Shown here piece after piece: positions 53,496 through 64,000 of a stretch of DNA of 64,000 nucleotides. Every line of letters begins with the position of its first letter. Position 1 is the stretch's first letter. The stretch comes from Anthoceros angustus. Taxonomy: Eukaryota > Streptophyta > Anthocerotopsida > Anthocerotales > Anthocerotaceae. The stretch is taken from positions 682,001 to 746,000 of the forward strand of contig MU008177.1 of NCBI GenBank assembly GCA_010909165.1. Reading direction: 5' to 3'. A program made the translations under genes and the position numbers. The notes under the pieces are model-generated. The model had not been told where the DNA came from and did no database searches. It saw only the letters and a list, made by a program, of their open reading frames with translations.

Positions 53496-55240
53496 ATGGT
53501 GCCCTTGCGGAAGAATCGCAGGGTGGCCTGCGCAATGGTGTTTCTTATTGTGGCAGTGCTGTATTTTGTGCTCCCTCTGCTGTTTCCCGGGAGTTTTTTG
53601 AACCTTCAGTTCAACAAAATTCAGGAGGGTGTTATGCGTGTGTCGCTTTCACCTAAGCATAGATCCTGGAATAGCGAGTACATTGACTCTGGCATCGGGT
53701 GTGAGGAGACGTTGAATGTGTATATGTATGACCTCCCTCGGAGATTCAATTTTGGGATCATGAGGCGAAATGATCTGGAGCAGGACGTTCCTTGGCCTCA
53801 TGACAAGACGGCTCCCCCTTGGCCCACTAAATCAGGGCTGCGGAAGCAGCATAATGTAGAGTACTGGTTGACTGTGGATCTCTTAGGGCAGCGACAGGGA
53901 ACAGGGGCTGAAAGAAGCAGAGCCATCAGAGTGAACAATCCAGAGGACGCAGATGTGTTTTTCGTTCCTTTTTTCTCTTCCTTGAGTTTCAATACATATG
54001 GGAAGGCTATGCGAGACCCAGATACAGAATATGACAAGGCTCTTCAGGTTCTTGTTCTTTGTCTCTTGCTCATTCTTGCTGCCGGCTGTTACCGTATCCT
54101 ACTATTGCTGTGAGTCTGGCTTCCTTATTGTGGTTTCTAGTGGGCTGCTCACCTTTGTGATGGTGTACTCTGCAGGCTGAGTTGATGGATATCCTCCGGC
54201 ATTCAAAGTGGTGGCAACGGTCTCAAGGCCGGGATCATGTCGTTCCTTTGCACCATCCAAATTCTTTCAGGTTCTTGCGGGACCAGCTGAATGCCTCTAT
54301 CCTCATCGTTTCCGACTTTGGGAGAGTCTCTGCAAATATCTCAAGGTTGACGAAGGACGTTGTTGCACCTTACACACACGTTGTGGGTGCTGCTGCTGAT
54401 GATGAGCTGGACCCGTTTGAGTCCCGACATGTCCTGCTGTATTTTCAAGGGCAGATAGTGAGAAAAGATGCAAGTATCCATATCCTCTCCCTCTGTGGCA
54501 CTCGTTAGATCTGTCAGTATTTGTGCCTTGTGATCTGTTGCCCTGACAGTCGGTTGAACTTGGATGAGCAGGAGGGCATAGTCCGAACGCTGTTGAAGGA
54601 AGTCCTGAATAACCACCCGCGGGTACACTTTGTTGAGGGTACCGCAACCAGGGAAGGAGTGAAGCAGGTACAAGACAGGGTGGAGGGGATTGTGGGGGCA
54701 TGCATGCTGGGAGGGCACGGTAGTCGTGCAAGTTGTTTGTGTGCTGCGTGTGGACAACGGTGTCGGGTTTGTAATCAGCGTTTGTTGTACCTTGTGCAGG
54801 CAACCGAAGGAATGCAAGACTCATTGTTTTGTCTTAATCCAGCTGGAGATACGCCATCCTCTTGCCGTCTGTTTGATGCCATTGCCAGCCATTGCATTCC
54901 GGTGATTGTCAGTGATAAGATTGAGCTTCCCTTTGAGGATGAGCTGGACTACAGGGAGTTCAGCCTATTCTTCTCAGTGGAGGAAGCAGTGCAACCGGGT
55001 TACCTGCTGACCTACCTTGAAAACTTTGGGAGAGAGCGGTGGTTGAAAATGTGGTCTCGGCTCAAGGAGGTTGCTCACCATTTTAGTTACGACGGACCAG
55101 CTCGGAGGGATGACGCTGTGAACATGATTTGGAAACAAGTTCAGAACAAGCTACCGTCCGTCAGACTGGCCATTAACAGGTCCAATAGGCTGAAGATCAA
55201 GGATTGGACTTCCTGGTGGACAGCAGAAGGAAGTAGATAG
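53496..55240 (+). CDS. Exostosin-family glycosyltransferase (GT47)
   Basis: Golgi type II membrane glycosyltransferase of the plant GT47 family (cell-wall polymers or arabinogalactan proteins). Exons 53496-54047, 54176-54469, 54572-54667 and 54800-55240 join in phase (460 aa). Cytosolic tail MVPLRKNRR, then a membrane anchor [20 protein letters not shown]. Exostosin domain: [110 protein letters not shown] and [20 protein letters not shown]. Intron 2 seems to start with GC (GAT|GCAAGT), the common non-canonical donor. The acceptor substrate cannot be read from sequence. Confidence 0.92.
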
Positions 55241-55581
55241 CAGAATATTGATAGATCAAAATTGGGACGCAGGAAACGCGATTCAGATCTCACTGCGGGA
55301 ATAATATGCAGGGAGAAATCAGAAGGCTTGGTATGGGATGACCTCTGTCATCCATCGCCTCATCATTATTTTTCGGATAAATGAGCACTTATCCTCGTGT
55401 GTGGCGACACAGCAGAACGGCCAAGAATGTGCACATAGTGTGGCGGCACCGCAGTCTGATATTTGAAAGCATGTGAGAAATGCAAGTCTGCACGGTGCCA
55501 AACATATTAGAATGAGGCCTCTGTATGTGAGATCTGGTGCCAAGTGTTGTAGCAGCTTCTTGCTCCATTTCACACTCAGTT

Positions 55582-57166
55582 CTATTTGACAGTAAGGACC
55601 GCAGAATTTGCAACATCGTATGACAAGGATCTGGCCGTCTCGAAAAAATGAGCAACGCTTTCTTCGGGAGTGCCTACCAGGACTCCATGACCGAGGTTCA
55701 AGATGTGGCCTCTGCTCCCGGCCTTGCTCACGACACTGCAACCAATCCAGATGTCAGACTCTGTGGTGGGAAAGACTAGAGAATAGATGGGGAAGCTGGG
55801 TGCCGTGTTCGTACCTTTGAATAGCTTCTGTAACAGCATCCAACGGAGCAAAGAGCACAGCTGGATCTACGTTGCCTTGCACAGCTACGGAGTCACCCAG
55901 TCGCCTCCTACCATCAGCCATATCAATGGTCCAGTCTAAGCCAATCACATCTACAGGGATTTCGCGCATGCGTTCCAGCAGGCCCCCACTCCCGTTGGCA
56001 TAGAGAACCAGGGGTACTCCCGGATAGGTTTCGCGCACCTTGCTTACCACCTAGGTACACACGGTGCTCAAGCCTCAGTTTCAGGTGCTGTCCTTTGCCA
56101 CCACAATCTGTCATCTAGCAGCATTGTTTCAGTAAAAAGCATACTTTGTCTGCTGTTACCTGCCGGATGTAAGGCTTGGACCAGATATCCCACTGCTCAG
56201 GGGTAAGCTGGCCGCCCCAGGAATCAAATATTTGAACACACTGTGCTCCAGATCTGATTTGGTAGCCTACATACTCGGCTATGTTCCCCGCCAGATGAGA
56301 AAGCAGACTGTGCAGCACAGCAGGTGCCTTGTATATCATGCTCTTGATCTTGGTGTATGTGCGCGTAGATCCACCCTCCACCACATATGTTGCCAGAGTA
56401 TATGGGGAGCCCACAAAGCCAAGCACAGCAGCCCCATCACCGACCTGCAATTGCAGTCCACGCACAAAGGTAAGGTCACTGAACTGTGTCCAGCTTCGGA
56501 GGCGGTGGAGAGATTCCAGACATCACCTCTTTCCTCAGGATGCTCAATGACTCCCCCACAAAGTGCAACTTGTCCAGCTCAATGTTGTGCAGAGCTGAGA
56601 GGCCTTCCTCTGACCTAATGGGCTTCTCCAGCACAGGCCCTTTAACTTCATCGATCTCGAAGTCGATCCCGAGTGCCGGCAGAGGTGTGAGAATATCTGA
56701 GAACAAGATCACTCCGTCCGGCTTAAACGCCCTCCAGGGCTGCAACGAGATCTCCACTATCAGGTCCGTCTGCTCCGACCTCTCCCTGAAGGAGGGATGC
56801 TTCTCGGCAAGCTTCCTGTACGCAGCCATGTACCTGCCAGCCTGCCGCATCATCCATGCTGGAGGGCGGGAGACCTTCTGTCCTCTTGCAGCCTTCACCA
56901 ACAATGGCTCTGTCACCAAAGACGAAGGGAAATGTAGTGAGTCAGATGGGCCCAACCGATTACCAAGTGCTGAACTCTCTCCTGCATTCTTCAGGTAGCT
57001 TGAAGATACCCTCAGAGGATTGACATTTTGTGACGGGCAAGGAGCTGCATTGAGAATGGGCGGCGTTTGGCCCGCAGGACTGCCGCAGATTCGATGTCTC
57101 CCCAACAAATGTGCTGCACTTGCTCCCCGCCCCCGCCACCGAGCTGCTCCACAATCCGGAAATCAT
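55582..57166 (-). CDS. Uroporphyrinogen decarboxylase, plastid
   Basis: Converts uroporphyrinogen III to coproporphyrinogen III in tetrapyrrole synthesis. The catalytic frame has exons (to 56527), 56444-56160, 56050-55815 and 55735-55582. Motifs: [13 protein letters not shown] (substrate-binding Arg), [12 protein letters not shown] (family Asp), [82 protein letters not shown]. The catalytic frame is open up to 57108 without an ATG. A Ser/Gly-rich transit-like leader starts with ATG at 57166 ([17 protein letters not shown]) in another frame and runs to a stop near 56960. The two frames overlap and must meet near 57000-57040 through a small indel or an unusually short intron, so the true 5' model is open. 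Confidence 0.85.
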
Positions 57167-57339
57167 CGAGCTGTCTCGAATGGTGCAATTTCTCAGGATG
57201 GCACAGGGCTCGGGATTCACATTCCAAGATGAAGCCTGAAGAGATTGGAGCGAGGATCCCAGGAAGATAGGATGATAAAAGAAACGTTTCGATTCAAGTA
57301 CTTGTCCCGGATATAGCCTATAATACGGTTTCTTTCACT

Positions 57340-59035
57340 TCACTTACGGACGTCCGGTGAATAGTATGTAGACGGAGCCACCACAACAGCCTGGATCGTG
57401 AAACCTGCCTTTTCGCAAGCCACCTGAAGTTGCTCTGCCTGGAGTTCACCATTTGGGCACATTGCAACTATAGCTCCTCCACTCCCGGTGAACTTGCATG
57501 CTGCACCCACGCTTCTTGCAGTCTCCACCATTTGAATGTTAAGCTTGCCTAGCACATTGTCTCCAAATATTTGCCTGCAGCAAATTGTGGATGAAGGATG
57601 TCACGAGTTGTCCCAAAGGCCCCAAGCAGATGACATGTGACTAGGAAAGTAAAGTACCTGCGAAGATCAAAGTTACGATCCATGAGCCTAGCAAGGCTGA
57701 CATTGTCATGCGCAAGCAGGGCTGCACGGCCTTGCACAGCCAGATCCGCAATCTCAGCCATCAGTTTTGTTACTGTTTCGTCGCCTTCTACCCACCTTTT
57801 CCTGACAGTACTGTGGACCTGCGACATCGGAGGCCTTGAGTTAGTGTGAAAAAAAATCTTAGAAGGCTTCGGTAGGGGGCTACATCATTGATGGATTCAC
57901 AAACAAGCATTCACAGTCATATCATCGTTACAACAATCAGAGGCTGTCTACGGTGGTGGGAAAATGACAACCAAACCGGGTGTTCAGGATAGCAGAGTAC
58001 AAGCCTTGCCAGAGTCGCTTGGGTTCTTGGTGTAGATAAGGTAAAGGGGCGGAAGCAACCGATGATCCATCGGTGTGTAAATCCCATGACCGAGGCTCTC
58101 CATTGCCTGTTTGTTGAAATCCTGCATGCAGCATTGCACCACCCTGTCTAAGCAGCATCTCATACCCAGCAAGTCTTGAAGCACTCAGCTGCTGCTTGCC
58201 TGCTGATGTGGAGGCAACCGAAACAAACCATGTAGACGAGCCCACCATAGACCTGCACCACACGATCTTGGAGACCTGCTGTGATACCCAGCTCTTCTTC
58301 TGCTCTTAAAATTAGGCTTGGTCGAAACTCCATCTGTACAAGGTGTCCCACACCATAAAACTGTAACAGGCAGTTCAAGGCTGCGCATACAATGGCACTG
58401 GAGCCTGATAGTCCTGCCTGAAGCACAACCAGCTCATGGTTAGCAAACAATATCTTGCAACTAAGGGTCACAAAAACCAGTCTCAAACGAACGGGACCAC
58501 GCAGGCTACCTGTCTGGGAATGTTGGTATCATATGACATAGTAAAGTTCTCCTCAGGAAGCTTAATATTGCTTTCCACACAATGTTTGAAAAACACCTCC
58601 ACAGTAGCCATCAGCAGCCTAAGCCCTCCATAGTAGCCCTCTGACTGAACGTGTTCTGCCTGCACACCTCTGGCAAGCTGGTCAACCTTGCATGAAGTAG
58701 TAGCATCCTCCAGCTATGGTCCAGTGAATTTTTGCGGGAACGAGAGATATCAGCAGAATCAGAATATCAACATACAAAAATCTCCTTAATTAACGCACCA
58801 GTTGGCCGAGCGAGGTGAATTCACACGGGTCGTGTATCGGATGGGGCCTGAGAGCAAGTCTGTGGGATGGTTGCACGGAAGCAGACGCCCAGAAATTGGC
58901 CAGTGAGAATGACAATGTGTTGCCATAGTAGGCATCACTAGGATTTCCTAGCAGGCCAACCCTCGCAAAGACCCGGTGTTCAATTGGCTTCTCACTACGG
59001 CCGCGGGCCTCGCTGTCTGATAATTCTGCATCCAT
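57340..59035 (-). CDS. Glucuronokinase (GHMP kinase family)
   Basis: Phosphorylates D-glucuronate to glucuronate 1-phosphate in the inositol-oxygenation route to UDP-glucuronate. Exons 59035-58799, 58713-58510, 58417-58229, 58121-58005, 57818-57658 and 57574-57340 join in phase (380 aa). Motifs: [57 protein letters not shown] (GHMP ATP-binding loop), [57 protein letters not shown], and [14 protein letters not shown]. Intron 4 appears to begin with GC (GGCAAG|GCTTGT). Exons 1-3 are duplicated at 61041-61839. Confidence 0.93.
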
Positions 59036-59131
59036 GGCGGACTGTTTGAGCGTTACCAAGCCCTAAGATAGCTTGTGGACGGACCTAGTCCGTCTTTGTG
59101 ACCGTACAGTCGCTGAATTGTAACAGGAGCG
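59036..59131. promoter_or_regulatory. Short divergent promoter, glucuronokinase/BLOS1
   Basis: Only 96 bp separate the two divergent ATGs (59035 minus, 59132 plus), so the genes must share or overlap their promoters and leaders. No TATA box is visible. The interval is duplicated at 61840-61935. Confidence 0.6.
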
Positions 59132-59695
59132 ATGGGGAGCTTGGAGGCTGATTTCGTGTCTCTCATGCAATCGCATGCGAAGAGCAACCAGCTTACAAGG
59201 AATCGAATCGGTTTGTGCTAGCTCGGACTAAGCCTTTCTTTACTCAGGCATGATCGATTCACGCCTTTCCTGATTTCTGAATCTGCTGCTCCAGAGAAGG
59301 CGAAGAAGGAAGCGTTGGCAGGCGCATCTGTGGTAGCGGACTTGTTTGTAGACAGCGTGAATGGAGGCGTGCAAGAAGTTTTCATCAATGAAAAACGCAT
59401 TGAGCTAGAAGCCCGAACTCTGAAGGAGACAGTACAGCGGTTCTCCCAGCAGTCTAATCAGTGGCTGACTCTCTTTCAGACATTCGATTCGGCGCTCAAG
59501 GTGCAGAGCAGAGCACTTCTCCTTGTTGATGCTGTATGGCTTGTTCCTCGTCTTCCTCGAGTGATGTTCCAGTTCTATGGCGTGGTTCAGGAGATAGGGG
59601 ACTTCGAGAATTGGATCAAGGTGATGGAGTATGACTGTCAGAGCATTGGGGGTGCCCTGGCTCATGTTGCTTCAAGAGGAGGCACCTCAAGATGA
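59132..59695 (+). CDS. BLOS1: BLOC-1 subunit 1 homologue (GCN5L1/BLOS1)
   Basis: Small coiled-coil subunit of the endosomal BLOC-1 complex; the plant protein is reported to act with sorting nexins in endosome-to-vacuole transport. Exons 59132-59210, 59295-59500 and 59591-59695 join in phase (129 aa). Family pattern: VADLFVDSVNGGVQEVFINE, KRIELEARTLKETVQRFSQQ, SNQWLTLFQTFDSALKEIGD, FENWIKVMEYDCQSIGGALA. This aligns along its whole length with the animal subunit (LVDHLNxGVxxAYxNQxKL ... QTxQWIxxxxxFNxALKExGDVENWxxxIExD). Convergent with UXT. Confidence 0.88.
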
Positions 59696-59853
59696 CCATG
59701 CTTCTGCTGATCTCAAAATCCGGAGTTGCACCAATTGTGAGCAGCTGTCAGGCCCATGAAGGTTCACTGTGTCGAGCATGATTGCGCTGTTGTTGATTGA
59801 GGAACATCTTCAAGGGAAAGGGACTCTTGTTGTAGAGAACTGTTTTGTGCTAT

Positions 59854-60748
59854 TCAGTCTATTCGTTCAACAGGAAGGTTCATCAATTCTCTAATCCCCT
59901 CCAAGACCTGTAAGAAGGAACATGTCAGCTTCGCAACTGCTGAAGTATATCACCCGGAAGTAACAAAGTCAGGCTAACTGTGGAAGAGTATACCAGCTTA
60001 ATTTGGCCCTTTATGTTCCCTATCTGCTCCGTGCGTGCTTCAATCTGACTGGGCACAAAAAAATTGCAGCTGTAACCAAGCTGGAGTACAACTCAATGGC
60101 GTTTGACATCGTACCTTGGAAATGAATTAGAAGATGGAAACCTCCTCACCTAGCAAGGACCTTTTGCGTGACAGCTATGAACTGCAAGGCCTCTCCGGGT
60201 GAATTCCACATGAAAGCCGAGGCCAACGTCTACGAAAATACGTGATGTATCTGGCCTGTACATGGTGAGCAGTCTTCACTCACACAAAACCATTTCAAGT
60301 AGGCTGCTATCTACAGCAAGGAGAAGCAGAGTCCTTCGTATGCCTGCTTCCTTACACATCAGCTTGGACATAAACCTCAGAGCCAAGATTAATCATAGTC
60401 CTGATGTTCTGTGTCTTGTTTTGTTCCAGCACTTGGATGTTGTTTGCAAGGTCAGAGCTGCAAGGCCCTGTCAAGGAGCATGCTAAAGTGATGCCCGCCG
60501 GTGCAGTTATGTAATTAGCAATCTGCTAAAAAGGATACAAGACCCGCTGCTTCTCCAGCAATTTGTCCCTGGATGCATATCCTGGGTTGTGAGAATTGTG
60601 CCACCCCTCCTCAAAGCAGCTAGACACACGACTCTAAAGTTTTTATAGCTCACCTCTGGGCCACAGCGCGGACAAGATCAGGCTTCAGCCGCTTGTCCAC
60701 AAACTGCTCATACTGCTGAACCTTGGCGGCCTTCTTCACACTCTCCAT
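59854..60748 (-). CDS. UXT: UXT, prefoldin-like alpha subunit (copy A, one exon frameshifted)
   Basis: Prefoldin-related chaperone of the R2TP/URI group. Start 60748. Exons 60748-60654, 60568-60539, 60457-60356, then from 60255, one near 60060-59990, and the last to 59854. The parts read MESVKKAAKVQQYEQFVDKR, LEQNKTQNIRTMINLGSEVY, PDTSRIFVDVGLGFHVEFTR, SQIEARTEQIGNIKGQIKL and VLEGIRELMNLP. Copy A lacks two bases near 60197 (ggcctctccggg against ggcctctctccggg in copy B), which breaks the frame after EFTRR. Copy B at 62653-63546 is intact there. Confidence 0.8.
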
Positions 60749-60915
60749 CGCAGCTCAAGGTAAGCTAACGATTTAACCCTGAGACTGAACCTGAGTTTGA
60801 GAAGACTAGGGTTTTGTGGACTGCCTCCTTAGGGTTTTTCGAGGTTATCAATATTCGACCTCTCCTTCCCTCTCTCCAGTCCCAGCTTACATGCGTGCAG
60901 GGAGGTTTTAGCGCC
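60749..60915. promoter_or_regulatory. Shared UXT/eL29 promoter with telo-boxes
   Basis: Two AGGGTTTT telo-boxes (CTAGGGTTTTG near 60807 and TTAGGGTTTTTC near 60829) lie between the divergent UXT and eL29 starts. The same arrangement is in copy B near 63606 and 63628. Confidence 0.65.
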
Positions 60916-61125
60916 ATGGCCAAGTCGAAGAATCACACACATCAGTCTTACAAGGCGCACAGGAACGGGATCAAGAAGCCTAAGAAGAACAAGTATATTT
61001 CGCGCAAGGGCATGGATCCCAAGTTCCTGCGCAACCAAACAAACCATGTAGACGAGCCCACCATAGACCTGCACCACACGATCTTGGAGACCTGCTGTGA
61101 TACCCAGCTCTTCTTCTGCTCTTAA
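60916..61125 (+). pseudogene. Chimeric eL29 with glucuronokinase-derived tail
   Basis: Begins as eL29 ([18 protein letters not shown]; two residues shorter than the other copies at HT-HQS). It is correct to [10 protein letters not shown] and then jumps into antisense glucuronokinase exon 3, giving the foreign tail [20 protein letters not shown] and on to a stop at 61125. The junction is at about 61035, where the duplication starts again. Confidence 0.9.
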
Positions 61126-61839
61126 AATTAGGCTTGGTCGAAACTCCATCTGTACAAGGTGTCCCACCATAAAACTGTAACAGGCAGTTCAAGGCTGCGC
61201 TACAATGGCACTGGAGCCTGATAGTCCTGCCTGAAGCACAGCCTCATGGTTAGCAAACAATATCTTGCAACTAAGGGTCACAAAACCAGTCTCAAACGAA
61301 CGGGACCACGCAGGCTACCTGTCTGGGAATGTTGGTATCATATGACATAGTAAAGTTCTCCTCAGGAAGCTTAATATTGCTTTCCACACAATGTTTGAAA
61401 AACACCTCCACAGTAGCCATCAGCAGCCTAAGCCCTCCATAGTAGCCTCTGACTGAACGTGTTCTGCCTGCACACCTCTGGCAAGCTGGTCAACCTTGCA
61501 TGAAGTAGTAGCATCCTCCAGCTATGGTCCAGTGAATTTTGCGGAACGAGAGATATCAGCAGAATCAGAATATCAACATACAAAAATCTCCTTAATTAAC
61601 GCACCAGTTGGCCGAGCAGGTGAATTCACACGGGTCGTGTATCGATGGGGCCTGAGAGCAAGTCTGTGGGATGGTTGCACGGAAGCAGACGCCCAGAAAT
61701 TGGCCAGTGAGAATGACAATGTGTTGCCATAGTAGGCATCACTAGGATTTCCTAGCAGGCCAACCCTCGCAAAGACCCGGTGTTCAATTGGCTTCTCACT
61801 ACGGCCGCGGGCCTCGCTGTCTGATAATTCTGCATCCAT
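61041..61839 (-). pseudogene. Glucuronokinase fragment (exons 1-3), copy B
   Basis: The start [20 protein letters not shown] at 61839 is intact, but the 3' half of the gene (exons 4-6) is absent. One-base losses occur near 61618 (ccgagcagg) and 61645 (tatcgatgg), and small deletions occur in exon 3. It cannot make an active enzyme. Confidence 0.9.
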
Positions 61840-61935
61840 GGCGGACTGTTTGAGCGTTACCAAGCCCTAAGATAGCTTGTGGACGGACCTAGTCCGTCTT
61901 TGTGACCGTACAGTCGCTGAATTGTAACAGGAGCG

Positions 61936-62494
61936 ATGGGGAGCTTGGAGGCTGATTTCGTGTCTCTCATGCAATCGCATGAAGAGCAACCAGCTTACAA
62001 GGAATCGAATCGGTTTGTGCTAGCTCGGACTAAGCCTTTCTTTACTCAGGCATGATCGATTCACGCCTTTCCTGATTTCTGAATCTGCTGCTCCAGAGAA
62101 GGCGAAGAAGGAAGCGTTGGCAGGCGCATCTGTGGTAGCGGACTTGTTGTAGACAGCGTGAATGGAGGCGTGCAAGAAGTTTTCATCAATGAAAACGCAT
62201 TGAGCTAGAAGCCCGAACTCTGAAGGAGACAGTACAGCGGTTCTCCCAGCAGTCTAATCAGTGGCTGACTCTCTTCAGACATTCGATTCGGCGCTCAAGG
62301 TGCAGAGCAGAGCACTTCTCCTTGTTGATGCTGTATGGCTTGTTCCTCGTCTTCCTCGAGTGATGTTCCAGTTCTATGGCGTGGTTCAGGAGATAGGGGA
62401 CTTCGAGAATTGGATCAAGGTGATGGAGTATGACTGTCAGAGCATTGGGGGTGCCCTGGCTCATGTTGCTTCAAGAGGAGGCACCTCAAGATGA
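61936..62494 (+). pseudogene. BLOS1, copy B, frameshifted
   Basis: Same three-exon layout as 59132-59695. Exon 1 lacks two bases (tcgcatgaagag); exon 2 lacks single bases at cttgttgtagac, atgaaaacgc and ctcttcaga, all homopolymer or short-repeat sites. Exon 3 is intact. Confidence 0.85.
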
Positions 62495-62652
62495 CCATGC
62501 TTCTGCTGATCTCAAAATCCGGAGTTGCACCAATTGTGAGCAGCTGTCAGGCCCATGAAGGTTCACTGTGTCGAGCATGATTGCGCTGTTGTTGATTGAG
62601 GAACATCTTCAAGGGAAAGGGACTCTTGTTGTAGAGAACTGTTTTGTGCTAT

Positions 62653-63546
62653 TCAGTCTATTCGTTCAACAGGAAGGTTCATCAATTCTCTAATCCCCTC
62701 CAAGACCTGTAAGAAAGGAACATGTCAGCTTCGCAACTGCTGAAGTATATCACCCGGAAGTAACAAAGTCAGGCTAACCGTGGGAAGAGCATACCAGCTT
62801 AATTTGGCCCTTTATGTTCCCTATCTGCTCCGTGCGTGCTTCAATCTGACTGGGCACAAAAAAATTGCAGCTGTAACCAAGCTGGAGTACAACTCAATGG
62901 CGTTTGACATCGTACCTTGGAAATGAATTAGAAGATGGAAACCTCCTCACCTAGCAAGGACCTTTTGCGTGACAGCTATGAACTGCAAGGCCTCTCTCCG
63001 GGTGAATTCCACATGAAAGCCGAGGCCAACGTCTACGAAAATACGTGATGTATCTGGCCTGCACATGGTGAGCAGTCTTTCACTCACACAAACCATTTCA
63101 AGTAGGCTGCTATCTACAGCAAGGAGAAGCAGAGTCCTTCGTATGCCTGCTTCCTTACACATCAGCTTGGACATAAACCTCAGAGCCAAGATTAATCATA
63201 GTCCTGATGTTCTGTGTCTTGTTTTGTTCCAGCACTTGGATGTTGTTTGCAAGGTCAGAGCTGCAAGGCCCTGTCAAGGAGCATGCTAAAGTGATGCCCG
63301 GTGCAGTTAAAATTAGCAATCTGCTAAAAAGGATACAAGACCCGCTGCTTCTCCAGCAATTTGTCCCTGGATGCATATCCTGGGTTGTGAGAATTGTGCC
63401 ACCCCTCCTCAAAGCAGCTAGACACACGACTCTAAAGTTTTTATAGCTCACCTCTGGGCCACAGCGCGGACAAGATCAGGCTTCAGCCGCTTGTCCACAA
63501 ACTGCTCATACTGCTGAACCTTGGCGGCCTTCTTCACACTCTCCAT
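62653..63546 (-). CDS. UXT: UXT, prefoldin-like alpha subunit (copy B, intact)
   Basis: Same exon plan as copy A, start 63546, stop near 62653. The exon broken in copy A is good here and reads PDTSRIFVDVGLGFHVEFTR, then REALQFIAVTQK. All visible coding segments are open with canonical borders, so this is the better copy. Homology to animal UXT is strongest in VPDTSRIxVxxGxGFxxExTxxEALxFI. Confidence 0.85.
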
Positions 63547-63719
63547 CGCAGCTCAAGGTAAGCTAACGATTTAACCCTGAGACTGAACCCGAGTTTGAGA
63601 AGACTAGGGTTTTGTGGACTGCCTCCTTAGGGTTTTTCGAGGTTATCAATATTCGACCCTCTCCTTCCCTCTCTCCAGTCCCAGCTTACACCCACGTTGC
63701 GCAGGGAGGTTTTAGCGCC

Positions 63720-63911
63720 ATGGCCAAGTCGAAGAATCACACGGCGCACAATCAGTCTTACAAGGCGCACAGGAACGGGATCAAGAAGCCTAAGAAGAAC
63801 AAGTATATTTCGCGCAAGGGCATGGATCCCAAGTTCCTGCGCAACCAAAGATACGCGAAGAAGCACAATCGGATTCCTGGTGCTGATGCTGGGGACAATG
63901 TTGAAGAGTAG
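63720..63911 (+). CDS. RPL29: Large-subunit ribosomal protein eL29, second gene
   Basis: 63 aa, no intron. Core identical to the gene at 45213 except NKY for QKY; tail [13 protein letters not shown]. The start is preceded by the two telo-boxes at 63606 and 63628. Intact, unlike the chimeric copy at 60916. Confidence 0.95.
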   Translation: MAKSKNHTAHNQSYKAHRNGIKKPKKNKYISRKGMDPKFLRNQRYAKKHNRIPGADAGDNVEE

Positions 63912-64000
63912 TTTCTGCAGTCGAATCTGGTAAGCAGCCGTGTTCCTTTCCACTGAGGCCTCCCGCCGGTGGCGTTGACTGTTGTACACGTTAAGGTGGG

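Larger units (their letters stand above)
58213..61034. repeat. 2.8-kb tandem duplication, copy A
   Basis: Bases 58213-61034 recur as 61035 to about 63850, head to tail. The unit covers glucuronokinase exons 1-3, BLOS1, UXT and the start of eL29. Both ends share GCAACC(G)AAAC at the breakpoint. Copies differ almost only by 1-2-base indels, many in homopolymers. Confidence 0.93.
61035..63850. repeat. 2.8-kb tandem duplication, copy B
   Basis: Second copy; it regains the complete eL29 gene at its right end. See copy A. Confidence 0.93.

Noticed and set aside
1-64000. Bacterial-type systems (CRISPR arrays, operons, integrases, riboswitches)
   Set aside because: The tandem repeats lack regular unique spacers and the genes are spliced plant nuclear genes; nothing of this kind is supported.

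Overview
This is nuclear DNA of a land plant. Evidence: GT-AG introns of about 80-120 bp, plastid and mitochondrial proteins with targeting extensions (PsbP, riboflavin synthase, HCF101, uroporphyrinogen decarboxylase, SDH2, TIM23), PPR genes and several PPR relics, F-box/kelch-like genes, and telo-boxes in front of ribosomal protein genes. The short introns, the abundance of PPR sequence and a DYW-type PPR ending in D-H-R instead of D-Y-W suggest a seed-free plant with U-to-C editing. A hornwort is my best guess and a lycophyte or fern the alternative; this is inference only.

Layout. 0-7 kb: AT-rich, with two tandem copies of a GDSL esterase/lipase (one cut by the window edge, one broken) and PPR relics. 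7.3-12 kb: psbP, a small unrecognised gene (188 aa), an NDUFB10-like fragment and an intact nine-exon type II 3-dehydroquinate synthase-like gene. 12-15.1 kb: a graveyard of fragments (riboflavin synthase transit peptide, PPR, NOC2, UDP-glucuronate 4-epimerase). 15.1-16.3 kb: an intact DUF1218 membrane protein and its truncated tandem copy. 16.3-22.8 kb: repeats, an F-box pseudogene carrying a tandemly expanded F-box helix, and a frameshifted RING-H2 gene. 22.9-30.2 kb: a decayed copy of the 188-aa gene, riboflavin synthase, TIM23, an intact PPR-DYW gene and a PDF-motif (OSB-like) protein. 30.8-34.7 kb: a large eIF4B-like protein. 34.7-41.7 kb: mostly repeats, PPR relics and an intact F-box gene. 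41.7-64 kb: a compact cluster of HCF101, eL29, MRS2-type Mg transporter, a thioredoxin-fold membrane protein, SDH2, a GT47 exostosin-type glycosyltransferase, UROD, glucuronokinase, BLOS1, UXT and eL29. The last four are involved in a 2.8-kb tandem duplication.

The neighbours do not form a pathway. They are housekeeping genes for photosystem II, Fe-S assembly, tetrapyrrole, flavin and UDP-sugar metabolism, mitochondrial import and respiration, translation and endosome trafficking. Several pairs are divergent over short shared promoters: glucuronokinase/BLOS1 (96 bp), UXT/eL29 (about 170 bp) and HCF101/eL29 (about 415 bp). Exon joins were worked out by hand from GT-AG (or GC-AG) borders, reading phase and known family sequence. 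Single-base indels, often in homopolymers, occur in several otherwise good genes, so some breaks may be sequencing or assembly errors.
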